Shown: positions 40,113-50,288, numbered from the stretch's first letter. The stretch: 64,000 nucleotides of DNA from Lentisphaerae bacterium GWF2_44_16 (GCA_001803225.1 MHBF01000077.1:1-64000); one strand, 5' to 3'. Program-made: numbers and translations. The notes: generated from the letters alone by a model not told the origin.

Positions 40113-40133
40113 ACCGAGTTCAGTTTCAGTTTT
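40109..40133 (+). terminator. Likely intrinsic terminator at the end of the cbiZ unit
   Basis: CTGAAC-CGA-GTTCAG hairpin overlapping the stop codon followed by TTTCAGTTTTTC. Confidence 0.55.
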
Positions 40134-40247
40134 TCTTTGGATTTTTTTTGGTGGTAAATTTGCAAAGCGGCAGAAAAGGGATATACTACTTTTTGCTGTT
40201 TTGATTTTGCTTATATTCTAACAGAAACAAGGAATACTAAAACGATT

Positions 40248-40511
40248 ATGGACAAAGTAAAGAAAAGCGAAGTAATAAAGAAATACGCTCGCAAGGAAGG
40301 CGACACAGGTTCGCCTGAAGTACAGATAGCTGTGCTTACTAAGAGGATTACAGAACTTACAGCGCACTTGCAGACCAATAAAAAAGACCAGAGCACCAGA
40401 CATGGTTTGCTTGCTATGGTCAGTCGCAGGCGCCGTCTTCTCAGTTACCTGAAAAAAACAAATCACGAGCGTTATCTTTCCCTTACACAGGAACTTGATA
40501 TACGTAAGTAG
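40248..40511 (+). CDS. rpsO: 30S ribosomal protein S15
   Basis: [53 protein letters not shown]. Confidence 0.97.
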   Translation: MDKVKKSEVIKKYARKEGDTGSPEVQIAVLTKRITELTAHLQTNKKDQSTRHGLLAMVSRRRRLLSYLKKTNHERYLSLTQELDIRK

Positions 40512-40524
40512 TATCGGTTTAGAG

Positions 40525-40550
40525 GAAAACCGCGGCTTGTCGCGGTTTTC
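40525..40550 (+). terminator. Strong stem-loop after rpsO (attenuator/terminator-like, no long U-tract)
   Basis: GAAAACCGCG-GCTTGT-CGCGGTTTTC, 10-bp stem. Confidence 0.6.
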
Positions 40551-40603
40551 ATAAAATAATAAAATAATATCAGGATTTAGAGGTAAGAAGGCGAAAACTT
40601 GAG

Positions 40604-40673
40604 CTTCAGTGGAATTCGGTCGGTATCAGTATCTGAAAAAATGTTCGGGGATTGATACCGCTATTCCGCGAAG
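40604..40673 (+). promoter_or_regulatory. Long stem-loop in rpsO-pnp intergenic region (candidate RNase III / PNPase autoregulation site)
   Basis: CTTC..GGAAT..CGGTATCA (40621-40628) pairs with TGATACCG (40653-40660)..ATTCC..GAAG. Confidence 0.65.
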
Positions 40674-40793
40674 TAAGAATTTCTGCTTGATTTTACCATA
40701 CAAAATTCATATTATTCCGTGAACAATGCGCGAAGATGTATTCTCTAATTACGAAAAACGCGCGAAATGACTTTTTTTAACAAAGGAATGAAA

Positions 40794-42902
40794 ATGTCAG
40801 AAACAAAAATAAGTTTCGAAATCGACAATGGCCGCAGTATTGAAATCTCAACAGGAAAAATGGCAAAGCTTGCCAACGGTTCGTGCCTGGTACGCCAGGG
40901 CGACACGATTGTGCTGGCGGCTGCCTGTTCCGGCCCTGCAAGGAAAGGGGCTGACTTTTTCCCGCTTCAGGTTGATTACAGGGAAAGATACAGCGCGGTA
41001 GGCCGTTTCCCCGGAGGATATATCAAGAGGGAAGGTCGCCCGAATGACAAGGAAATCCTCACATGCAGAGTTACAGACCGCCCGATAAGGCCTCTTTTTC
41101 CGGATGGATATTATGACGAAGTGCTTATACAGGCGCTTCTTATGAGTGCCGATGGCGAAAATGAGCCCGATGTATTGTGTATGCTTGGCGCGTCAGTCGC
41201 GCTTTGCCTTTCAGATCTGCCCTTTCAGGGACCTATCGGTGCTGTGAGAATCGCTTATATTGACGGCAAGTTCGTGGCCAACCCCACAAACTCGGAAATC
41301 AAAAAAAGTTCAATAGAGCTGATTTACGCGGGTATCGCCGACAAGGTCATAATGATTGAGGGCGAAGCACATGAATGTCCGGATCAGCTTCTTAAAGACG
41401 CTATGGTTTTTGCAAATGAAATAATTAAGAAACAGATTGCGGTACAGTTGGACCTGATGGCAAAGGCCGGGAAACAGAAAAAAGCCCCTGCTTTGCAGCT
41501 TGTTCCTGAAAACATAAAAACAGCTGTCGTTAACTTCTCCAAGGATAAACTTGAAAAAGTTTCTTCCATACACGGCAAAGAAGAAAGAAATGCCGCTCTC
41601 GACGCTCTCTGCAAGGAAGCGATACAGATACTGGCGTATGAAAATCCCAAGGATAATCAGGAAGAACTTGAGATAAATGTAAAGAGAACATTTGATGACC
41701 TCGTGAAAAAATCTGTAAGGGACGCGATACTCAACAAGGGCTTGCGTCCTGATGGGCGTTCGGTAAAGGATTTGAGGCCGATAAGCGCTGAAGTCGCTGT
41801 CCTGCCGATTGTGCACGGAAGCGGTCTCTTCTCACGCGGAGAAACTCAGGCCCTCGTCCTGACAACCCTCGGCGGCCCTAAAGACACACAGGAAAACGAT
41901 GCCATAACAGGCGGAGAAAACGAAAAGAAATTTTATCTGCATTACAACTTTCCTAATTTCAGCGTTGGTGAAGCAGGAAGAATAACCGGTCCCGGAAGGC
42001 GTGAAATAGGTCATGGAAACTTGGCCGAACGTTCAGTGGCCCAAGTAATACCGGAGGATTTCCCGTACACCGTCCGTTGCGTTTCAGAAGTGCTTGCCTC
42101 CAATGGCTCAACCTCCATGGCCAGCGTTTGCGGAGCTATCCTGTCCCTCATGGACGCGGGCGTTCCGATAAAAGCGCCTGTCGCGGGGATTTCATGCGGG
42201 CTTGTAACTGATGAAAACAAGTCTGTTATACTTACTGACATACTTGGAGCGGAAGACCATTTCGGCGATATGGATTTCAAAGTATGCGGTACACGTGCCG
42301 GAATTACAGGATTTCAGCTTGATCTGAAACTCCCCGGAATTCCAATAGACCTGCTCTGCGCCGCTATGGACCAGAACCTTGTAGCGCGTAATCAGATTCT
42401 CGATATAATCGAAGCCTGTATGCCCGCGCCGAGACCTGAAATAAGCAAAAACGCCCCTCAGATGGATACTATGAAAATCAATCCGGCCAAGATAGGCGCG
42501 CTGATTGGTCCCGGAGGGAAGAAGATAAAGGAAATTACCGAGGCGACCGGCGCTTCAATTGACATTGAAGATGACGGTACTGTCAAGATATTCGCCAAGG
42601 ACAGGGCTGCCCTTGATTACGCGAGAGAGAGAATAGAAGGCGTAACAGCTGAAGCTGAGATAGGCAAAGTCTATCGCGGCAAGGTTGTCAACGTCAGGGA
42701 TTTCGGCGCTTTCGTCGAGATAATGCCCGGACAGGAAGGTCTCCTGCATATTTCCGAAATGGCGAACTACAGGGTCGCTCAGGTTACAGATATATGCAAG
42801 GAAGGCGATTTCGTCTCAGTCAAGGTCATTGACATTGACAATTCCGGCAAGATACGTCTCAGCAGAAAAGCCGCTCTTGAAGAGATGGATAAAAAGAAAT
42901 AA
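40794..42902 (+). CDS. pnp: Polyribonucleotide nucleotidyltransferase (PNPase)
   Basis: Two RNase PH domains, KH (IGALIGPGGKKIKEITEATGASIDIEDDG) and S1 (GKVYRGKVVNVRDFGAFVEIMPGQEGLLHISE). Confidence 0.98.
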   Translation: MSETKISFEIDNGRSIEISTGKMAKLANGSCLVRQGDTIVLAAACSGPARKGADFFPLQVDYRERYSAVGRFPGGYIKREGRPNDKEILTCRVTDRPIRPLFPDGYYDEVLIQALLMSADGENEPDVLCMLGASVALCLSDLPFQGPIGAVRIAYIDGKFVANPTNSEIKKSSIELIYAGIADKVIMIEGEAHECPDQLLKDAMVFANEIIKKQIAVQLDLMAKAGKQKKAPALQLVPENIKTAVVNFSKDKLEKVSSIHGKEERNAALDALCKEAIQILAYENPKDNQEELEINVKRTFDDLVKKSVRDAILNKGLRPDGRSVKDLRPISAEVAVLPIVHGSGLFSRGETQALVLTTLGGPKDTQENDAITGGENEKKFYLHYNFPNFSVGEAGRITGPGRREIGHGNLAERSVAQVIPEDFPYTVRCVSEVLASNGSTSMASVCGAILSLMDAGVPIKAPVAGISCGLVTDENKSVILTDILGAEDHFGDMDFKVCGTRAGITGFQLDLKLPGIPIDLLCAAMDQNLVARNQILDIIEACMPAPRPEISKNAPQMDTMKINPAKIGALIGPGGKKIKEITEATGASIDIEDDGTVKIFAKDRAALDYARERIEGVTAEAEIGKVYRGKVVNVRDFGAFVEIMPGQEGLLHISEMANYRVAQVTDICKEGDFVSVKVIDIDNSGKIRLSRKAALEEMDKKK

Positions 42903-42921
42903 TCGGGTACCCTTAAATTTA

Positions 42922-42952
42922 AAGGCCGTATGAAAATACGGCCTTATTTTTA
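42922..42952 (+). terminator. Rho-independent terminator after pnp
   Basis: AAGGCCGTAT-GAAA-ATACGGCCTT followed by ATTTTT. Confidence 0.88.
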
Positions 42953-42991
42953 ATGCGGGCAAGGTTTTTTTCCTCTAATCTAATTTGAGAA

Positions 42992-44746
42992 TTGCCAATG
43001 CCGGACGCGATATCAACTACAGAAAATAAAAATAAAGTTCTTAAGTTTGTTTTATTTCCTCTGATAATCTGCGCGGTTTACGCCTTTCTCTGTCTCTATG
43101 GCATTTCAACGGGCCTTCCCTCTGATGAAAGACTCAATGTTTCTCTCGGCGGCATATCCAGCGTTGAGAAAAATAGAGAAAAAATCAGTCAGCTCATTTC
43201 TTCCGGCATAGCCGAACGATCGGAATTCATACAGAAAGAAGACAAGCCTCAGATGGCCCTGCTTTCTCCATATCTCGACATGCTGAGGACTTATCATCCC
43301 GATGAACAGTATATCCTGAAAGTAATTGCCCGGATGGTCAGGGAAAAGGATATAAATCCCGGTTCCTATATCTATGGCCCTTTCTTTTTTTATCAGGTCG
43401 GCGCGGGACTTTGCGCGGGGAAAATTCTCGGGCTTATCCCGTCCGGGCAGGACGCGCTTTATTACATGGAACATCCTTCGGAATTTGCTCCGGTATATCT
43501 TAACGCCAGACTGGTATGTGCCTTTTTCGGGATAATGACGCTTATTGTCACCTACCTGACAGGCATGAAAATTGGCGGTCTCCGGATTGCCGTTACCGCG
43601 TCAGGCATCCTGGCGCTCATGCCCCTCATGAACATGGCGGGGAAATTCATAAAGCCGGACACTCCGGCCGCTTTTTGGACTGTCGCCGCTCTGTTCTTCG
43701 CTGTTTCTGCGATATCACGGGCAAAATGGAGCGACTATATTCTCAGCGGCATATGCACGGGGCTTGCCGCAGGGAGCAAATACCCTGCCGTCCTTGCCGG
43801 GAGCTTTATCCTCGTCTATCACATCATACGTCGCGTGAAAGAGAAAAAAGGCATTATATGTCCTGAAGATTTGATGCTGATTACGGCGGGGCTTGCCTCA
43901 TTAATGAGCTTTATTATTACAAATCCGGCGTTCCTTGTACATAATGGTATTTTCATGCAGGATGTGAAGTGGATATCCGGGGTACTGCGCGAAGGTTCCT
44001 TTCTGAACAATTTATGGGATTCGGCGGTGTGTTATACTCAGGACGCTTTTCTTTTTGACATCGGCCCTGCCGCTTCAATAGCCATAGTCGCCGGTTTGTT
44101 TGTAATATTGAAAAAACCGTCTGCGGAATTCGCTGGAATGCTTCCGGCGATAGCGGCTTTTATGTTTTTCGCGTGCCGCGGCAGGCCGGGTTCGGACGCG
44201 TATATGCTGCCTGTGTATCCGGCGCTTGCTCTTATAGGGGCAAAGGCTTTTGAAAGCATTTCAAATAAATATCTCAGATACGGACTTTTCGCAGCGCTTG
44301 CTGTTGTAACCTTCAGTTATTCCCTGGCATACAGCAGGGTTGCGGCGGCTGAAAACGTGAGGCTCAGCGCGGCGCGCTGGTTCAATGAACATGCTCCCGC
44401 GGGGGCAAGTGTCGCGTCTCTCCAGTATCCCGTCGGCTACAGAGTACCCATGGTCAGCCCGGAACGCTATATTCTCAAAAGTTCCGACTTTGACAAAGAC
44501 GCCTTGAAATGTGATTATTATTTTGACTCGTCTTTTGAATGGAAATACTCAAATTGGCAGGACCGTTTTGCGGGGAGAACTGTCGAGAATCCGCCTCCAT
44601 CCTCTGATTATGAAGTCATTATAAGGATGGAGAATGTGCCCCGCGCTCTCTTCGGGCTTCTGCCTTTAAAGAGAAAAAATATGCTTTCCCCCTATATTGA
44701 AACAATTGCCCCGTGTATAGTAATATATAAAAGAAAGGGCATCTGA
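42992..44746 (+). CDS. GT39/ArnT-like membrane glycosyltransferase
   Basis: Multi-pass; HPDEQYILKVIARM near N-terminus, FIKPDTPAAFWTVAALFFA. Confidence 0.75.
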   Translation: MPMPDAISTTENKNKVLKFVLFPLIICAVYAFLCLYGISTGLPSDERLNVSLGGISSVEKNREKISQLISSGIAERSEFIQKEDKPQMALLSPYLDMLRTYHPDEQYILKVIARMVREKDINPGSYIYGPFFFYQVGAGLCAGKILGLIPSGQDALYYMEHPSEFAPVYLNARLVCAFFGIMTLIVTYLTGMKIGGLRIAVTASGILALMPLMNMAGKFIKPDTPAAFWTVAALFFAVSAISRAKWSDYILSGICTGLAAGSKYPAVLAGSFILVYHIIRRVKEKKGIICPEDLMLITAGLASLMSFIITNPAFLVHNGIFMQDVKWISGVLREGSFLNNLWDSAVCYTQDAFLFDIGPAASIAIVAGLFVILKKPSAEFAGMLPAIAAFMFFACRGRPGSDAYMLPVYPALALIGAKAFESISNKYLRYGLFAALAVVTFSYSLAYSRVAAAENVRLSAARWFNEHAPAGASVASLQYPVGYRVPMVSPERYILKSSDFDKDALKCDYYFDSSFEWKYSNWQDRFAGRTVENPPPSSDYEVIIRMENVPRALFGLLPLKRKNMLSPYIETIAPCIVIYKRKGI

Positions 44747-44749
44747 AAA

Positions 44750-45493
44750 TTGTATAACGGTGAAAAAGTATCGGTGATTTTTCCGACATACAACGAAAAA
44801 GATTCCATGAAGGAATCGATTGAGGATTTTTTCTCAAGCGGCATTATCGATGAGATAATAGTGGTAAACAACAACGCGGTATCCGGCACCAGCGAAGAAA
44901 TCGCGAAGACTAAAGCAATTGAACTGATTGAGAAAAAACAAGGCTACGGTCATGCCCTCATCAGCGGCATGGCCGCGGCAAAGGGAGATATAATCATACT
45001 TTCCGAGCCGGACGGCACTTTCTGCGGAAAAGACGTGAAAAAACTGCTGGCTTATTCCGAGGACAAGGATGTTGTTTTCGGTACCCGCACCAGCAGCGCG
45101 TTCATACTGGAAGGCGCCAATATGGGGCTTTTCCTGAAATGGGGCAATTATGCGGTAGGCAAGTTGGTGGAGTTTCTTTTCAACACCACGATATTGACGG
45201 ATGTCGGATGTACCATGAGACTGCTCAGACGCCGGGTTTACGAGGAAATAAAGAATGATTTCCGGGTAGGCGGAAGCCATTTCGGTCCGCACCTGATGCT
45301 GCTTGTGATAACGCGCGGAATACCTTTTGTCGAAATACCCGTAAATTACCGCAAACGCATCGGAGAGAGTATGGTTACAGGTAGTTTCCTAAAGGCCTTC
45401 AGACTTGGAATTATCATGATTATACTGGTGCTTTACGCGAGATTCATGAGTATTTTCTGTCCCGGAAGCATATATTATCATCCGAAAAAATGA
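44750..45493 (+). CDS. GT2-family glycosyltransferase (DPM1-like)
   Basis: VSVIFPTYNEKDSMKESIEDFF...SEPDGTFCGKDVKKLLAY...FVEIPVNYRKRIGESMVTG. Confidence 0.9.
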   Translation: MYNGEKVSVIFPTYNEKDSMKESIEDFFSSGIIDEIIVVNNNAVSGTSEEIAKTKAIELIEKKQGYGHALISGMAAAKGDIIILSEPDGTFCGKDVKKLLAYSEDKDVVFGTRTSSAFILEGANMGLFLKWGNYAVGKLVEFLFNTTILTDVGCTMRLLRRRVYEEIKNDFRVGGSHFGPHLMLLVITRGIPFVEIPVNYRKRIGESMVTGSFLKAFRLGIIMIILVLYARFMSIFCPGSIYYHPKK

Positions 45494-45509
45494 AAGCGGC
45501 AAAAAATTT

Positions 45510-47627
45510 ATGCCCGGTGAAACTGAAAAGACTTTATCGGTAATCATTCCCGTTTACAACGAGGAAAAAACCCTCCTGACAATGCTGCGGAAAGTCAGGG
45601 ACGCGCGGCTTTCACTCAAAAAGGAAGTCATCATCGTCAATGACGGTTCAACAGATACTTCTCCTGAGATAATCAGAAAATGGCTGGAGGAGCATCCGCC
45701 GACCGAAAGAGTCAATTTTAAATTTTTTTCAAAGGAAAACGGAGGAAAAGGTTCCGCGGTAAAAGAAGGATTGAAGCATTCAAGCGGCGATATAGTAATC
45801 ATACAGGATGCCGATCTCGAATATGATCCCGAAGACTATCAGGCCTGCGTGGACCCGATATTGAAAGGCGAATGCAAGGTTGTTTACGGTTCAAGAGAGC
45901 TTCAGAAAGAGCGGCGCGAATACTCCTATCTTTCCTTTTTTCTCGGCGGGCTGATGGTCAGTACTTTCATGAATCTTCTCTATGGCTCGGAACTCAGCGA
46001 TGAGCCGACATGTTATAAGACTTTTGACGGCAACCTGATAAGGGCGCTTCTTTTCAAAGGCAACGGCTTTGAATGGGAACCCGAAATAACTTCAAAGCTT
46101 CTGAGACTGGGTTATGAAATCAGGGAAGTACCGATAAGTTACAAGCCCAGAAAAATAAACGAGGGCAAAAAAATAAATTGGAAAGACGGCATTAAAGCGC
46201 TCTGGACAGCGTTGCTCTGGCGCTTCAGGCCTATGAGAAAGGAAAAAAGGAAACTTGACGCTTTTCCTTCCGAAAAAACTTTTATTTCCTTGAGGGCCGT
46301 CGAAAGACAGACATTCCTTCTGATAGTTTTTCTCTGTCTCTCAGTCAGACTGCTCATAATTATACCCGGCATGGTAGACCCTGAAAACTCATTTGTCAGG
46401 CCGGACTCCGAATCTTATGTTCTGCCGGCCATGTCTCTTGCGCTGAACGGCGATTACAACAAATCGCCGGTATCTGAGGAACCCGCGACGTTGAGGCCTC
46501 CGGGCTTTTCAATATTTCTCGCGTCGATTTTCGCGTTGAATGATTGCGGGTTGAAACTGCCCGTGCTGATATTTTGTTTTCTGGGTGCTGCCATACTTAT
46601 TCCGGTTTATTATACTGGCAGACTGTTCGGGGGGTTTGCGACGGGTTCTCTTGCGGCGTTGCTTTTCGGTCTCAACATAACAGGTATAGCGCTTACTCCG
46701 CTTTATCTTTCAGATACGCTTTTTACTTTTTTCTCGGCGATGCAGCTGTATTTTTTCGCGAGGTTTTATTTCAGGCCCTGTTTAATATATCCGTGTATTT
46801 CAATACTTTTCGCCGGGGCGGCGGTATTGATAAGGCCAGTGGGGCTTCTATGGATAGTTCCCTGTGTTTTCCTTATAATGATTCACGGAGGGATTTCGTT
46901 CAGGAGCAAATTCGCGGTGTCAGCCGTCTGCGTCTTTATATTTCTTGGCATAATATTTCCGTGGATGTACAGGAACGAATGTGTCGGAGCGGGTTTTGCC
47001 ATAGACACGAATTCCGGGAATATGCTTTATCATAACGGAGCTGTACTTCTGGGAAAAGCCGAAAATAAATCCCCCGAGGAAATAAGACAACAGATGATGA
47101 AGGAAAGCGAAGAGGAGTTCGCGGCTAACCCCGGAAAATATTCTAATGAGGCGGACAAGGAAAAATACAAGCTTGGAAAGCTGAAAGCGCTGATATTGAA
47201 ACATCCTCTGCTTTATCTGAGACTGCATTTCAGGCCGTCAATACTGATCCCGGACCTTGCCACTTTCTGCGAGCTCTGCGGATTTACTAAAACAGGACAG
47301 GGAACTTTTGACGTACTCAACAGACAAGGAATTATTGCCGCCGTGAAACATTATTTTTCAGGCCAGTTATGGCTTCTGTTCCTGCTTTCTCCGGCGCTCC
47401 TGATTGTGCTTGTCACTTACATCGGATGCCTCTGGGAATTTCTCTTGTGGCTTATTAAGGGAAAATGGTATCTGGTATTTTTCTTTCTCGCTTTTGTGGA
47501 ATATTATCTTTTGCTGCCGGGCCCGGTTACGATGCCGCGTTACCATCTTCCGGCGCTTCCCTTTATATGTGTTGCCGCCGCGCTTGTTTTGTCAAAATAT
47601 TCAAAGCGGCTTTTCAGAAAAAGTTGA
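45510..47627 (+). CDS. GT2 glycosyltransferase fused to GT39-like multi-pass membrane domain
   Basis: LSVIIPVYNEEKTL...VNDGSTDTSPEI...IIQDADLEYDPED; then hydrophobic C-terminal half with FVRPDSESYVLPAMSLALNGDY. Confidence 0.88.
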   Translation: MPGETEKTLSVIIPVYNEEKTLLTMLRKVRDARLSLKKEVIIVNDGSTDTSPEIIRKWLEEHPPTERVNFKFFSKENGGKGSAVKEGLKHSSGDIVIIQDADLEYDPEDYQACVDPILKGECKVVYGSRELQKERREYSYLSFFLGGLMVSTFMNLLYGSELSDEPTCYKTFDGNLIRALLFKGNGFEWEPEITSKLLRLGYEIREVPISYKPRKINEGKKINWKDGIKALWTALLWRFRPMRKEKRKLDAFPSEKTFISLRAVERQTFLLIVFLCLSVRLLIIIPGMVDPENSFVRPDSESYVLPAMSLALNGDYNKSPVSEEPATLRPPGFSIFLASIFALNDCGLKLPVLIFCFLGAAILIPVYYTGRLFGGFATGSLAALLFGLNITGIALTPLYLSDTLFTFFSAMQLYFFARFYFRPCLIYPCISILFAGAAVLIRPVGLLWIVPCVFLIMIHGGISFRSKFAVSAVCVFIFLGIIFPWMYRNECVGAGFAIDTNSGNMLYHNGAVLLGKAENKSPEEIRQQMMKESEEEFAANPGKYSNEADKEKYKLGKLKALILKHPLLYLRLHFRPSILIPDLATFCELCGFTKTGQGTFDVLNRQGIIAAVKHYFSGQLWLLFLLSPALLIVLVTYIGCLWEFLLWLIKGKWYLVFFFLAFVEYYLLLPGPVTMPRYHLPALPFICVAAALVLSKYSKRLFRKS

Positions 47628-47653
47628 AGCTTTAATATTCGAGGGCCTTAATT

Positions 47654-48346
47654 ATGCACAGTTTTTATTGCGGAACGATACCGGAGGAAAATAATTTAGC
47701 GGAGCTTGAAGAACGAGACCGCAAGCATCTCTTCAAAACTCTGCGGGCGAAACCCGGAGAGAAGATCGCCCTGATGGACGGTCTCGGCATTACCGCGGAG
47801 GCGGTCGTTGAAGAAGGAACTATTTTAAGAGTGCTTTCGAGGCGTGTTTTCACTAAGCCTGCCTCCGGGATACATCTTTTTATTTCACCGCCGCGCAAAA
47901 ATAAGATGGATGACCTGCTCAAACAGTGTGCCGAAATTGGCTTCAGCAGCATAAATCCGATTATAGCGGAAAGAACAGTCTCGGAACCTGACAGGAATTC
48001 CATTGAAAACAGATGGAAAACCCTGCTCATCGAGGGCTGCAAGCAATCAGGCAATCCGTTTCTCCCTGAATTGCGGATGCCTTTGCCTTTGCGTGAAGCG
48101 GTTTCCTTCATCGTGTCCCGGGGGATGAAGGCATACTTCGGTTCTGTCCGTGAGACCTGCCATGAAATCAGCGGCGGACATGAAACAGCATGGATTGTGG
48201 GCCCGGAAGGAGGCTTTACGCAGGAGGAGGAAAAACTCATGAAGGATAATTCTTTCACCGCAATTAAAATAGGACAATGGACATTGCGCATAGAAACAGC
48301 CGCGATCTGCGGGGCCGCCGTTTTACTTTCCGCAATTAAAGGGTGA
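47654..48346 (+). CDS. rsmE: 16S rRNA (uracil1498-N3)-methyltransferase
   Basis: RDRKHLFKTLRAKPGEKIALMDG, CKQSGNPFLPEL, WIVGPEGGFTQEE, LRIETAAICGAAVL. Confidence 0.93.
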   Translation: MHSFYCGTIPEENNLAELEERDRKHLFKTLRAKPGEKIALMDGLGITAEAVVEEGTILRVLSRRVFTKPASGIHLFISPPRKNKMDDLLKQCAEIGFSSINPIIAERTVSEPDRNSIENRWKTLLIEGCKQSGNPFLPELRMPLPLREAVSFIVSRGMKAYFGSVRETCHEISGGHETAWIVGPEGGFTQEEEKLMKDNSFTAIKIGQWTLRIETAAICGAAVLLSAIKG

Positions 48347-48397
48347 ATCTTCGCAAAATGGACTTATATTATATTTTCATTTCAAGAGGAGAATTAA

Positions 48398-49108
48398 ATG
48401 CCGTTTAGAATAATCGCAACTGTGTTTCTGTCATTTGCCGCTCTCCTGTTATTGTGTTCCTGTGACGGGCAGGTCAATGAACGGAGCCATCCTCTTTTCG
48501 TTAAAGCTCAAAATCTTCGCAATCAGGACAACTATGCGGATGCCGTTAAATATTACGAGGAATATCTCTTGATAAATCCGAAGTCGGCACGTACCCACAG
48601 CGAGTTGGCCACCCTCTACGATGATCAAATGGATGATCCTCTGATGGCGGTTTACCACTATCGCCAGTACTTAAAATATGAGCCGGAAAGTTCCGAAGTC
48701 GAAACAATCGGCAAATGGCTCAAAGCCGCGGAAAAAAAATATTACCTCAAGCTTAAAGAGTCTTATCAGAACAGTAAAGTTGAAGACTTCACGACACATC
48801 GCCGGGAAAAAGCCGTCGCGTCCGCGCCCGTGAAAGAGCAGACGTCTGAAGCCGTTTCCGACACGCCGCCGCCTGAACCCTCAAAAGAGGAGAAAACTGT
48901 TTCAATGGATGTTCAGCCGAAAAGCAAAATCAATATGAAGTTTTACATAGTAAAAGAACGTGATACATTACAGAGAATTGCCTCTGTAATTTACGGCAAT
49001 TCCAAATATTATAAACTTATATATAAGGCAAATGAGGATATACTTCCTTCTGAAACGAGGCTTATTCCGGGTCAGAAATTGCGTATTCCTCCGTTGCCTT
49101 CCGAATAA
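48398..49108 (+). CDS. TPR + LysM lipoprotein
   Basis: Lipobox LLLCSC; TPR-like NYADAVKYYEEYLLINPKSARTHSELATLYDD; LysM KFYIVKERDTLQRIASVIYGNSKYYKLIYKANEDIL. Confidence 0.88.
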   Translation: MPFRIIATVFLSFAALLLLCSCDGQVNERSHPLFVKAQNLRNQDNYADAVKYYEEYLLINPKSARTHSELATLYDDQMDDPLMAVYHYRQYLKYEPESSEVETIGKWLKAAEKKYYLKLKESYQNSKVEDFTTHRREKAVASAPVKEQTSEAVSDTPPPEPSKEEKTVSMDVQPKSKINMKFYIVKERDTLQRIASVIYGNSKYYKLIYKANEDILPSETRLIPGQKLRIPPLPSE

Positions 49109-49122
49109 AGGAGGTTTTGTTT

Positions 49123-49794
49123 ATGCTTAAAACATGTTTTATGACAGTGTTGTCCGCGTTGATGTTGCTTTCAGTGGCAGGATGTCTTTTAAGTTCGGCC
49201 CCGTACAGAAACGTAAATTACTACGATATAGGGAAGCCTGTTCCGGTGTCGCTTGAAGGAATAGACTTGAAAGTAGAGCCCTTTGTTATGGATGCTCCGT
49301 CAATGTGCAAGATGCTTTACCGTTCTGAGAAATGTAGAATATTTGTGGATGATTACAATAAATGGATACAGTCGCCATCCCTCATGCTGAGTGTTTTTGT
49401 GGAAAACGCGTTCAATGAAAACATAAAAACAGATATTTCCGGCGGACTGTGTTTTACTCTTGACGGCAAAATCACAGTATTTGAGATTGATATGGATTCC
49501 AGCGAGTCAAAGTTGGGAGTGGACTATAAAATCCTGCGCACTCAAGACAAGAAAGTTTTATTGCAGAAAAGCAGTATATTCTCTCATAAGTTCGATAAGA
49601 TATCAGCTGAAGTTTTTGCCGCCGCGATGTCCGTCGCCGCCTCCGGATTTGTGGAGGAACTGAAAAGTGAACTTCTGGTGCTCAGGGCCGGCGAACTTAA
49701 AAACGCGAAGAAAAAAGCAGATATAGCCTCAAGTCCCGGCGAGAAAGGCCTGAAAAATGAAAAAACTCAAACCGGAACAGCTGATAAGCGCTAG
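49123..49794 (+). CDS. ABC-type transport auxiliary-like lipoprotein (PqiC-like)
   Basis: Lipobox SVAGC; NVNYYDIGKPVPVSLEGIDLKVEPF. Confidence 0.6.
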   Translation: MLKTCFMTVLSALMLLSVAGCLLSSAPYRNVNYYDIGKPVPVSLEGIDLKVEPFVMDAPSMCKMLYRSEKCRIFVDDYNKWIQSPSLMLSVFVENAFNENIKTDISGGLCFTLDGKITVFEIDMDSSESKLGVDYKILRTQDKKVLLQKSSIFSHKFDKISAEVFAAAMSVAASGFVEELKSELLVLRAGELKNAKKKADIASSPGEKGLKNEKTQTGTADKR

Positions 49795-50284
49795 GAAAAT
49801 CTCCGGCAGGGTCGGAAGCCTCGGCAGAAAAATCTCAGAAGATTATGAAGGCCGTGAACTGACATTGATAGCAGTTTCAAAAGGCGCTCTTGTTTTCGCG
49901 GTGGAGCTATTGAAAAAAATTTCCATCCCCCTTAAATTCGATATAATCTCAGCCAGTTCCTATCGCGGTACAAAAAAAAGCTCAGACTTCAAAATCAATT
50001 TTCATCCTGCTCACGAACTTATCAGGGGGCGTCATATTATTATTGTCGATGACATTCTCGACACTGGAAAAACGCTTTCGGCCCTCGGGTATTTTATTAT
50101 GGGCCTTTCGCCGGAAAGCGTTGAAATGTGTGTACTGCTGGACAAATCCTCTGAGAGAACAGTGGATGTCAAGTGCAGGTATTGGGGTTTCAAAATTCCC
50201 GATGAATTTGTAGTCGGCTATGGACTTGATTTTGATGAATACTTCCGGAACCTCCCGTACATAGGGGTAATCCGGGAAAAGTAG
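49757..50284 (+). CDS. hpt: Hypoxanthine phosphoribosyltransferase
   Basis: LIAVSKGALVFAVELLKKI, RHIIIVDDILDTGKTLSAL, FVVGYGLDFDEYFRNLPYIGVI. Confidence 0.93.
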   Translation: MKKLKPEQLISARKISGRVGSLGRKISEDYEGRELTLIAVSKGALVFAVELLKKISIPLKFDIISASSYRGTKKSSDFKINFHPAHELIRGRHIIIVDDILDTGKTLSALGYFIMGLSPESVEMCVLLDKSSERTVDVKCRYWGFKIPDEFVVGYGLDFDEYFRNLPYIGVIREK

Positions 50285-50288
50285 AAAT

